Shown in pieces: positions 57,703-64,000 of a DNA stretch of 64,000 nt. The position numbers and the translations under genes were made by a program. The DNA comes from Glycomyces sp040645615 (GTDB lineage: Bacteria > Actinomycetota > Actinomycetes > Mycobacteriales > Micromonosporaceae): NCBI RefSeq assembly GCF_040645615.1, contig NZ_JBEYYO010000002.1, positions 1-64,000 of the forward strand. Reading direction: 5' to 3'. The notes beneath the pieces were generated by a model. The model was not told the DNA's origin, ran no database searches, and saw nothing but the letters and a program-made list of their open reading frames with translations. Position 1 is the stretch's first letter. Each line of letters begins with the position of its first letter.

Positions 57703-58335
57703 ATGACCACCGGCAAGCACGACGGACCCCTTCCGAGTAGCTCGCGCCGCCGTTCGAGCGCGAACCCCGGTTCCACCGCGCCGAGCTCCGACCGAATGAG
57801 CAGCGTGACCGCCGCGCAGGACCGCGCTACGCTTCGCCAATCGCTGCGCGACAAGATCGACGAGGTCAGCCAGCCTGGCGGGTGGAGCGGCAAGAAGCGC
57901 AAACCCTGCATGAGCGCGGTCATGGACCGCACGACCGGCGACATCTACTACAACCACAACGTCAAGGACGCGGTCGACCCCGACGACCTCGACCCGCTGC
58001 TGCGCGAGCGATACGACAAGTGGCTGAACAAGGACAACGGCAGCGGGTGGAGGCAGCTGGAGGAGAACCAGTCGATGCACGGGGTCCCGGGCCAGCACTC
58101 CGAGGTGCGCGCGCTCAACGAAGCGCTCAAGAATGCCCGGAGCCAGGGCCGCGAACCGAAGCTCAGCGACTTCATGGTCGAGAACGCCAAGGTGACCAGG
58201 GACGACCTGCCTTCGCACAAAGTGCCCATGCCGTGCTGCGCGAACTGCGCGCAGATGGTCGACGGCACCGACGGAGCCTGGGGCGGCTGGACCGAGCCGT
58301 TCGGAACGAAACTCGAGATGTGGGACAGGAGTTAG
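57703..58335 (+). CDS. YwqJ-type deaminase toxin
   Basis: 210 aa. After about 60 Ser/Arg-rich residues comes the deaminase-fold domain: KPCMSAVMDRTTGDIYYNHN, QHSEVRALNEALKNAR with the metal His132 and Glu134, and PMPCCANC with Cys179 and Cys182 completing the zinc site. This is the YwqJ-like nucleic-acid/nucleotide deaminase family of polymorphic toxins. No good ribosome site lies before the ATG, and the frame continues from the WXG-type gene upstream apart from one TAG. Immunity-like genes follow at once. Confidence 0.88.
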   Translation: MTTGKHDGPLPSSSRRRSSANPGSTAPSSDRMSSVTAAQDRATLRQSLRDKIDEVSQPGGWSGKKRKPCMSAVMDRTTGDIYYNHNVKDAVDPDDLDPLLRERYDKWLNKDNGSGWRQLEENQSMHGVPGQHSEVRALNEALKNARSQGREPKLSDFMVENAKVTRDDLPSHKVPMPCCANCAQMVDGTDGAWGGWTEPFGTKLEMWDRS

Positions 58336-58344
58336 GGTGATCGC

Positions 58345-58809
58345 GTGAGACCAGACTATGACCCCGTCGCTCAGATGGTGCCCGAGGACGAAGTGGACCT
58401 TGACAACGACCAGGTGTACTGGCGGGCGGGGGCGCGGTTGGACGGGGTGCTCGGGGAGAGGCTCGGCAACGGGAACTTCGAGTACCTCACGTACCGCGAC
58501 GGGATTCAGGACGGGCCCGCCGGGGAGCTGACTCCGGACGGCGACTTCGTGTACGAGGAGTGGTACCGGGGGAACTTCCGGTACGGGATCACGCGCTGGT
58601 TCCGGCCGGACGGGACGATCCGGCGCGCGGCCTGCTACGAGTACAGCGTCGAGGTCTGGTCGGTCGAGTTCGCCGAGGACGGGCGGCGGTCGACCACGTT
58701 CCGCGACCTGAGCGACGCCGACCGGCGCGTCATCGAGATCTTCCGCCGCGACGCCCCGCTGCCGCCGATTCCGGGGCCGGAAGCGGCCGGGGACCTGGCG
58801 GTGCATTGA
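58345..58809 (+). CDS. MORN/YwqK-like immunity candidate
   Basis: 154 aa from a GTG with AGGGTGA upstream, 9 bp after the toxin gene. It has MORN-like strand pairs: GNGNFEYLTYRDGIQDGPAGELTPDGDFVYEEWYRG and NFRYGITRWFRPDGTIRRAACYE, as in YwqK-type antitoxins/immunity proteins of toxin loci. Soluble. Position makes it the prime candidate for immunity to the deaminase. Its stop overlaps the next start by one base. Confidence 0.72.
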   Translation: MRPDYDPVAQMVPEDEVDLDNDQVYWRAGARLDGVLGERLGNGNFEYLTYRDGIQDGPAGELTPDGDFVYEEWYRGNFRYGITRWFRPDGTIRRAACYEYSVEVWSVEFAEDGRRSTTFRDLSDADRRVIEIFRRDAPLPPIPGPEAAGDLAVH

Positions 58810-59258
58810 TGATCCGGGAGGGGCGGCTCTCGCCGGAGCTTCGCTCGGCGCTGGTCGAGGCGGGGTGGAGCGCGGGGCGGAAGGTCGACCTCGCGGGGCT
58901 TCGGGCGGAGATGGACTCGTACGGGTACCGGATGTCGGGGGCCGCGGCGTCGCTGCTCGAATCGTTGCACGGGTTGAGGATCGAAGGGTATGTCGGCGAG
59001 GCCGACCCGCTGGTCGTGGACCCGACCGAGGTCGGGCTGGAAGGCGGGCGGGATACCGAGCGGCTCGAGTCGCGGTTCGGCGGGCACTGGTTCCCGATCG
59101 GGACCTGGCTGTACAACGGCGACGTGTACATCGAGGACGGCGGGCGGATGGTCTTCACGTTCAACCTCCAGTGCTGGAACCTCGGCGACACCGCCGAGGA
59201 GGCGCTCGAACTCGCGATCTGCCTCGACCGGCCGCTCATGCCAGCGCCCGGGGACTGA
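58809..59258 (+). CDS. SUKH-3-like immunity protein
   Basis: 149 aa from the ATG at 58809 sharing its A with the upstream stop (TGATG). The pattern LRSALVEAGWSAGRKVDLAGLRAEMDSYGYRMSGAAASLLESLHGL is the SUKH-3 N-terminus (AGW-x-GR-x-V and L-x-x-LxGL). The C-terminal GTWLYNGDVYIEDGGRMVFTF matches the rest. SUKH proteins are immunity proteins of polymorphic toxins. Translationally coupled to the previous immunity gene. Confidence 0.82.
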   Translation: MIREGRLSPELRSALVEAGWSAGRKVDLAGLRAEMDSYGYRMSGAAASLLESLHGLRIEGYVGEADPLVVDPTEVGLEGGRDTERLESRFGGHWFPIGTWLYNGDVYIEDGGRMVFTFNLQCWNLGDTAEEALELAICLDRPLMPAPGD

Positions 59259-59260
59259 CC

Positions 59261-59611
59261 TTGGAGCACGCGAGCGTGGACGAACTGGTGGCGGTAGCCG
59301 ACCTGGTCACCGATGTGCTTGCGGCAGCGGGGATAAGGTCGACGTTCGACTCCGGCCCGGGCTCGGAGGGCCGGGCGTACCTCATCATCGACGACGGGGA
59401 CAACGGCCGAGGCGTGTACGTGACCTGGACGCCCGCCGAGGGCGAACCGCGCGCTTCAGGCGGCGAGTCGGTGACGGCGAACGCGGTGGAGCGCCTTCAG
59501 CGTGTCCTGCGCGCTGCCGGGATCGACGCCGAGGAGACCGACCCCGACTTCTACCCGTACTACCTCGAAATCCTGAGGGTCCCCGGCCCTGGCGCGGGCC
59601 ATGCCGGGTGA
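59261..59611 (+). CDS. Immunity-like protein, paralogue of the minus-strand neighbour
   Basis: 116 aa from the TTG at 59261 (a GTG at 59276 is possible). Contains VADLVTDVLAAAGI, IIDDGDNGRGVYVTW and VERLQRVLRAAGID, all matched in the next gene, which lies on the opposite strand. Soluble alpha/beta domain of unknown family. Position in a toxin/immunity run suggests immunity. Its stop abuts the stop of that paralogue. Confidence 0.65.
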   Translation: MEHASVDELVAVADLVTDVLAAAGIRSTFDSGPGSEGRAYLIIDDGDNGRGVYVTWTPAEGEPRASGGESVTANAVERLQRVLRAAGIDAEETDPDFYPYYLEILRVPGPGAGHAG

Positions 59612-59980
59612 TCAGTCGGGGGCGGTGACGACTTTCAGCAGGTAGGGGTCGAAAGGATTCTCGGCGTCGATGGCTTCGATGGCCGCGTTTCGGAGGGTTG
59701 AGCGGAGGCGTTCGGTTGCGGCGGTCATCTCGGCGTCGAGGGCGACGGGGCTCGGCGCAGCGCCGGGGCGGTAGAGGGCCTCGTGCGAGGGGAGTCCTCG
59801 ATCCCAGGTGACGAAGACGCCTCGGTCGGCGTCGTCGCCGTGGTCGACGGTGATCTGCGCGGCCGCGAAGTCCAGTAGGCGCTCACTGAACTGCCACTGG
59901 ATCCCGGCGGCCTCCAGCGCGTCCGCGACCAGGTCGCGGACGCGGTCCAGTGCTTCATCGTTCGCGTCGTCGAGGTTCAC
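59612..59980 (-). CDS. Inverted paralogue of the upstream immunity-like gene
   Basis: 122 aa. Aligns with the previous gene along its length: VRDLVADALEAAGI, ITVDHGDDADRGVFVTW, TERLRSTLRNAAIEA and DPYLLKVV. The two stops meet with no base between, as TGA|TCA. The only minus-strand gene in this part of the locus, giving a head-on convergent pair of related proteins. Confidence 0.65.
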   Translation of the reverse strand: MNLDDANDEALDRVRDLVADALEAAGIQWQFSERLLDFAAAQITVDHGDDADRGVFVTWDRGLPSHEALYRPGAAPSPVALDAEMTAATERLRSTLRNAAIEAIDAENPFDPYLLKVVTAPD

Positions 59981-60075
59981 TTGCGGCCCTTCGGGTCTGG
60001 GCCAGGGCGGAGGGGCGATCGCGAGGCGGCGGTATCATCGTGTTCGTCCCCTTCCCCGGCGTGATTGGAGTGGCG

Positions 60076-60771
60076 ATGAGTGAGGCTAAGCCTTTCGCCT
60101 ATGAGGTTCCCGAGGACTATGAGCGGTTCATCGAGGAAGGCCAGGCCGGGCTCGACAAGGTGCCGCGCAATGAGAATTGGGAGATCGCCCAGCGGGTGCT
60201 CGCGGAGGCTCCCAGCCGTGAAGAGGTGGCCGCCGCGCAGCGGCTCGCCGCCGAGGCCATGAGCGCACTCGCGGAGTTCCAGCAGGTCGAGCACACCGGG
60301 TACGACCCGGAGCAGCACGTGAAGGTCGTGCTCGACAACACCGGGCGGCTCTCGGGGATCGAGCTCGACGCGCGCGCCGTGCGGATCGGGAACAACGGCA
60401 TCGCCGCCGCCTTCACGGCCGCTTGGACCGAGGCCGAGACCCGCCGCGAGGAGCACGCCAGCGCGTTTGCCGGGCGGTCCGTGGGCGGCGTCGCGTCCGA
60501 GGTCGAGCAGGTCATGCGCGACGCCGAAGCCGCGCTCGCCGCGCGCGAGCACGAGCGGTTCGAGCAGGCCACCGAGGACGGGCTGGGCCGGGTCGCCGTC
60601 AACCTGCGCGGGCGGATCAGCGAGGTCGTGTTCCTCCAGAACAACGTCCTCAACCTCACCGACCGCCACACGCTCGCCGAACAGCTGCTCGCGGCCGTGA
60701 CCGCAGCTCAGGGGGCCGCGGCCGCGGCGGCCGACGCCGTCACCGCGCCGTATTACCACAGATTGGGGTAG
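60076..60771 (+). CDS. YbaB/EbfC-like protein of the ESX locus
   Basis: 231 aa from the ATG at 60076 with GGAG upstream. The central HVKVVLDNTGRLSGIELDARAVRIG and a later RVAVNLRGRISEVVFLQNNV are YbaB-type strands, flanked by long Ala/Glu-rich helices. YbaB/EbfC-like proteins often accompany ESX clusters in actinobacteria; the biochemical role there is unknown. A TATCAT sequence about 40 bp before the start may be the -10. Confidence 0.7.
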   Translation: MSEAKPFAYEVPEDYERFIEEGQAGLDKVPRNENWEIAQRVLAEAPSREEVAAAQRLAAEAMSALAEFQQVEHTGYDPEQHVKVVLDNTGRLSGIELDARAVRIGNNGIAAAFTAAWTEAETRREEHASAFAGRSVGGVASEVEQVMRDAEAALAAREHERFEQATEDGLGRVAVNLRGRISEVVFLQNNVLNLTDRHTLAEQLLAAVTAAQGAAAAAADAVTAPYYHRLG

Positions 60772-60831
60772 ATTACGGTCCGCACAGGTTCGCTATCCTC
60801 GGAGTGAACTCCACCGAAGTGAGCCCGTATC

Positions 60832-61569
60832 TTGAATGATCCCGAAGGCATTCTCACCGATCTCGACGACAATGTGAAGTTGCGGGTCGACGAGGGGAAG
60901 ATCCTCGTCGAAGTCACCGCCGCCGGGTTCCGCCAACCCCTGGGCGTGATCGCCGGACTCATCGTCGAGGTCGCGGCCGAGCTGCCCAGGCCCGGGGCAG
61001 GGGCCGAGGGCGCGCTGAGCGCCGGGATCGAGACCATCGGGCGCTTCCAGGAGGCCGCCGCCACCGGCGGGTACGACGCGATGGCCGCGATGATGCGAGG
61101 GCGCCTGGGGATCGAGACGCCCGACAACAACCTGGGCCGCGACCCCGAACTCGACCGGATCATCGCCGGGCGGCTCGACAGCGTCCTCAAATCCATGCGC
61201 AGCGCCACCGCCGTCCAGGACGAGCCCCGGCGCGAAGTGCTCACCGCCGAAGTGACCAGCGCCCAAGGCGACCTCAGCGTCACCTCCAGCACCGACCGGG
61301 TCATCGCCGACGTCCACATTGGACCTGATGCGCGCGGGCGCGGCATCGACGGACTCGGCGAAGCCATCACCGAACTTGTCGCGGCGGCGCAAGATGAACT
61401 CAAACGCCGCTCCCAGGCCGCCGTCCGCGAACGACTCCCCGAGGGCATCGCCGAGACCATCGACGCCGCCCCCGCCGCCGCCGAGAGCGCCGCCCGCGAG
61501 AGCGCCGACATCTTCGACATCGCCCGAGGCTTCGGCGACGACGTGCAACGAAAGGCAGGCAGGGAATGA
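60832..61569 (+). CDS. Second YbaB/EbfC-like protein
   Basis: 245 aa from a TTG. Begins EGILTDLDDNVKLRVDEGKILVEVTAAGFRQPLG, a YbaB-like strand pair, repeated by GDLSVTSSTDRVIADVHIGPDARG in the middle; the C-terminus is an Ala/Glu helix (AAPAAAESAARESADIFDIA). Related in plan to the preceding gene, so the two may be a duplicated pair. Overlaps the next gene by ATGA. Confidence 0.65.
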   Translation: MNDPEGILTDLDDNVKLRVDEGKILVEVTAAGFRQPLGVIAGLIVEVAAELPRPGAGAEGALSAGIETIGRFQEAAATGGYDAMAAMMRGRLGIETPDNNLGRDPELDRIIAGRLDSVLKSMRSATAVQDEPRREVLTAEVTSAQGDLSVTSSTDRVIADVHIGPDARGRGIDGLGEAITELVAAAQDELKRRSQAAVRERLPEGIAETIDAAPAAAESAARESADIFDIARGFGDDVQRKAGRE

Positions 61570-61868
61570 GCAGAGTCTTCGACCCCGAGTTCGTGCGCGG
61601 CCTCAGCGCCGGCATCGACGCCGACGTGGTGCCGATCCTGGAGTCCACCAACGAGATCCTGCCCGAACTCGGCGCCATCGACCGCAGCCTCTACACCGTC
61701 ACCACCATCTCGATGGCCGTCGCCTACACCGCCGCCCACGCCACCGTCGCCGAATCCATGCAGGGCGCCGGGGAATGCTTCCGCGAACTCAACGCCGCGC
61801 TCGACGCCTGCGTGACCGACATGGAGGACGCCGACGCCGCGTGCGCCTCCGAATTCGGGAGCGCCTAG
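61566..61868 (+). CDS. Small EspC/WXG100-like protein
   Basis: 100 aa, helical, the size of an ESX small protein. Contains RGLSAGIDADVVPILESTNEI and AVAYTAAHATVAESMQGAGECFRELNAALDACVTDMEDADAA; no W-x-G, which makes it more like the EspC-type partner than WXG100 proper. Overlaps both neighbours (ATGA, then the stop shares a base with the next GTG). Confidence 0.7.
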   Translation: MSRVFDPEFVRGLSAGIDADVVPILESTNEILPELGAIDRSLYTVTTISMAVAYTAAHATVAESMQGAGECFRELNAALDACVTDMEDADAACASEFGSA

Positions 61869-62830
61869 TGACAGCAGGGGAATCGCTCTTCGCGACGGGA
61901 GAAGCCATGTCGCCGTACTTCAACGGCGTCATCAAATCCTGCGCCACCGCGATCATGCCGCCCGCGGTCGTGCTCGGGCCAGCCGTGCAGGCGCTGGCCA
62001 CGAGCATCTACATGAACCAGTGCAACCCAGGCGATCTGATGAAGGCAGCCGGGGCTTGGATGACGCTCGCGGAGCGGAACTGGGACGCCGCAGAGGCACT
62101 CCAGGCGCAAGTGGACACTGTGGACGGGACCAACTGGAACGGGGACGACGCCGACGCGTTCAGGGCCAAGGCCGGGGACTTCGGCGCGCAGCTTCAGGAG
62201 CTGGCGCTGAACGCGTGCCTGCTGGCCGCCGAGCTGATCGTCCTCGCGGTGACGTTCGCGGCGTACTGGGCGTACCTCCTGACCTGCACGATCGCGATGG
62301 ACGCGTACCTGGTGGCGTACCTGTCGGCGATGGCGACCGGGGTGGGCGCGCCCGCGGCGGCGGGCATCCAGGCGAGCGCGAACGCGACCGCGGGCGCGAT
62401 GGTCGGCTACGCGAAGACCACCGAGGGCGTGATCGCGACGATCTCGCACACGTGCGCGGCGCTGTGCGGGGCTTTCACCGTGTTCACGTTCGCATTCCAG
62501 AAAACCAAAGGGAACCCGGCGAACCCGTTGGACATCGCCGGGGCCGGGATCGTGGACATGCTCGAAGGCCTGACCACGTACTACGCGCGCAAGTTCACGA
62601 TGACCCCGGCCGGGAAGCACCACCAGACCGCTTGGTGGCAGCACGGGGTGCAGGCGGCCACGAATGTGTTCCCGACCTACCAGGGCGGGGACCTGTTCGA
62701 CTCGGACAACTGGAACGGCGGATTCGACGGCGGCGGGGCCGGACTCGGCGCGGCTGACGGGGCGATGAACGGGCTCGATCAGTATCTGCCCGAAGGGCTT
62801 TCGAATCCCGACGAGGTGAAATGGACCTGA
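61868..62830 (+). CDS. WXG100-like protein with hydrophobic helices
   Basis: 320 aa from the GTG at 61868. Residues 10-110 are helical with a WxG-type turn (NWNGDDADAFRAKAGDFGAQL). Two or three hydrophobic helices follow (VLAVTFAAYWAYLLTCTIAM, ATGVGAPAAAGI), then a soluble Gly/Asp-rich C-terminus (DSDNWNGGFDGGG). This is the plan of large ESX substrates. Overlaps the next gene, whose ATG precedes its stop. Confidence 0.7.
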   Translation: MTAGESLFATGEAMSPYFNGVIKSCATAIMPPAVVLGPAVQALATSIYMNQCNPGDLMKAAGAWMTLAERNWDAAEALQAQVDTVDGTNWNGDDADAFRAKAGDFGAQLQELALNACLLAAELIVLAVTFAAYWAYLLTCTIAMDAYLVAYLSAMATGVGAPAAAGIQASANATAGAMVGYAKTTEGVIATISHTCAALCGAFTVFTFAFQKTKGNPANPLDIAGAGIVDMLEGLTTYYARKFTMTPAGKHHQTAWWQHGVQAATNVFPTYQGGDLFDSDNWNGGFDGGGAGLGAADGAMNGLDQYLPEGLSNPDEVKWT

Positions 62831-64000
62831 TCCACGGGGTGAGCCCGCGTTTCCGCGCGCCGCTCTCGGGGTGGGAGATCGCGCCGCTCGGCAAGGGGCC
62901 CAAGGAAAGACGCGAGGGCGACGGGGAGCTGCGGCTGCGGGTCGGGTACTGCGCGGCCTATCCGGCCGCGACGATAGCGGAGCGGATGATCCGCGTCCAG
63001 AAACTTCGGCAAGACGGCGATCCCATTGTGACGCAAGGGCATCTGCGGTCGAGCCTGGTGCCGGTGGTGCTCGTCGACGGCGAGGCGGTGGCGTCGGGGT
63101 GGGGTTCGATCACGGTGCCGCTCGCGCCGGGGCGTCACCTGGTGGAGGTGCAGAGCCAGCATTCGCGGGCGTGGCGGGCCGTCGAGATCTCGGCCGGGAA
63201 GGCCGCGCGGATCGACTATGTGGGGATGCTCGGCGACCAACATCGCGCGTACGGCGAGCTTGAGGTGCCGAGGCGGTTGCGGCACTTGAGCGGGCATGCG
63301 CTGGGGCCGCGGGGGCGGTTCAACTATTGGCAGTACCTGCCCGCGAACGCGCGCGAGCGGCGGAGCTTCATCGCCGCGATCCTGATGATGTTCTTGGCCC
63401 CGTTGACGTTCTATGGTCTGATCCGGGTCGGGGTGTTCGAAGACGGCGCATTGTCGCAGGAGGCCGGGTTCGCGATCGCGTTCGGGCTGCCGATCTTGGC
63501 GGTCGGGTTCTGGGGACTGCGGGTGCTGTGGACGTACTTGCGGTACAACCGATGTCGGCCGGAGCCGCCGCTTGAGCGGGCCGGAGGGCCGGTCGTGCTC
63601 GATCGCGAGGGCGAGGTGCCTGAACCGAGTCCCGGCGCGGCTGCACTGCTCATTGACGCCCGGTTCTTGAAGGCTGACTTGACCTCTGCTGATCTGGCCA
63701 GGCAATTTCCGCAGGGGCAGACGGTGATCGACCGTTCGCAGGCGCGAGCGCTCAATCGGGTGGGGGAGATCGTGCCGGTTGCGCACCGGTTTGCGGTGCC
63801 GTCGCCTCGGATCGAGCTCGCCAAGTCTGTGGGCGGCTTGCCGCTTTTCAGCCAGGAGATCGCCGCATCCTGGACTCGCATGTGGATCGAGGTGCCGCCT
63901 GGGGAGTACACGATCACTGCCCGCACTCCGGCCGCGCCTTTGCCGGTTCGCGGTGTGACGCGTCCTGAAAACGTCAGGACCGAGATCGTCAAGGTCGGGC
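62821..64000 (+). CDS. Membrane protein with repeated beta modules (runs off the window)
   Basis: Open from the ATG at 62821 (GAGG upstream) to the window end, 393 codons so far, no stop. An N-terminal beta module (APLGKGPKERREG ... VPLAPGRHLVEVQSQHSRAWRAVEISAG) is followed by two transmembrane helices (SFIAAILMMFLAPLTFYG and AIAFGLPILAVGFWGLRVL), then a second module with ARALNRVGEIVP, HRFAVPSPRIEL and IEVPPGEYTITART. The two modules look related. No family recognised. It is likely part of the ESX-type locus. Confidence 0.75.
   Translation, partial: MDLIHGVSPRFRAPLSGWEIAPLGKGPKERREGDGELRLRVGYCAAYPAATIAERMIRVQKLRQDGDPIVTQGHLRSSLVPVVLVDGEAVASGWGSITVPLAPGRHLVEVQSQHSRAWRAVEISAGKAARIDYVGMLGDQHRAYGELEVPRRLRHLSGHALGPRGRFNYWQYLPANARERRSFIAAILMMFLAPLTFYGLIRVGVFEDGALSQEAGFAIAFGLPILAVGFWGLRVLWTYLRYNRCRPEPPLERAGGPVVLDREGEVPEPSPGAAALLIDARFLKADLTSADLARQFPQGQTVIDRSQARALNRVGEIVPVAHRFAVPSPRIELAKSVGGLPLFSQEIAASWTRMWIEVPPGEYTITARTPAAPLPVRGVTRPENVRTEIVKVG

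Noticed and set aside
1..64000. CRISPR array, rRNA genes or intact insertion sequences
   Set aside because: No regularly spaced direct repeats with unique spacers, no rRNA-like sequence and no transposase or terminal inverted repeat pair were seen.

Overview
This window is high-GC DNA (about 70% by eye) from a chromosome-like region of an actinomycete. The evidence is a GlnR-type nitrogen regulator, an ECF41 sigma factor with its carboxymuconolactone decarboxylase partner, a cysteine-containing leader peptide ahead of a rhodanese/DUF1416 pair, DUF1707 proteins, ESX/WXG100-like proteins, frequent GTG/TTG starts and several leaderless promoters. The genus cannot be fixed from sequence alone; a Glycomyces- or Stackebrandtia-like organism is only a guess.

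Layout. 0-10.6 kb: short tandem repeats, then small metabolic and regulatory genes: a MoaF-like protein, a pentapeptide protein, a CGNR regulator divergent from an EamA exporter with twin operators, a TIGR01777 epimerase, a cell-wall-anchored choice-of-anchor-A protein with a YoaK protein, a TetR regulator divergent from an MFS exporter, and an AAA ATPase. 10.8-26 kb: core-like genes: a CopD/CtaG copper and cytochrome oxidase assembly fusion, a Cys/Met PLP enzyme, a methyltransferase, the pxpABC 5-oxoprolinase operon, a solitary nuoD paralogue, the ECF41 system, the rhodanese operon behind an attenuator-like leader, and an LmeA-like protein. 26-32 kb: glnR, a secreted arabinanase bracketed by a duplicated glnR 3' end, a lipoprotein SGNH hydrolase and a large secreted subtilase. 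32-47 kb: mostly lineage-specific proteins, plus a block at 38.3-38.6 kb in which two tRNAs appear as 3' half followed by 5' half. 47.7-55.1 kb: a minus-strand, tightly overlapping type IV secretion-like operon (M23/lytic enzyme, VirB8-position protein, VirB6-like, VirB4-like, VirB3- and VirB2-like) with no relaxase or coupling protein in view. 55.4-64 kb: a plus-strand ESX-like polymorphic-toxin locus with WXG100-type proteins, a YwqJ-type deaminase toxin, a run of immunity-like genes including a SUKH-3-like protein, YbaB/EbfC-like proteins, and a membrane protein that runs off the end.

Regulation visible in sequence: twin TGTAAC-N10-GTTACA operators (CGNR/EamA), a TetR-type palindrome over a leaderless MFS promoter, an ECF41 promoter placed so that the sigma factor transcript is leaderless and self-activated, a leader peptide with competing hairpins before the rhodanese, and strong intrinsic hairpins at convergent gene ends.

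The most unusual signals are the permuted tRNA halves, a helically phased cluster of perfect DnaA boxes built into the coding sequence of the VirB4-like ATPase, an in-frame TAG that splits an ESX leader domain from a deaminase toxin, and the duplicated glnR tail around the arabinanase gene.
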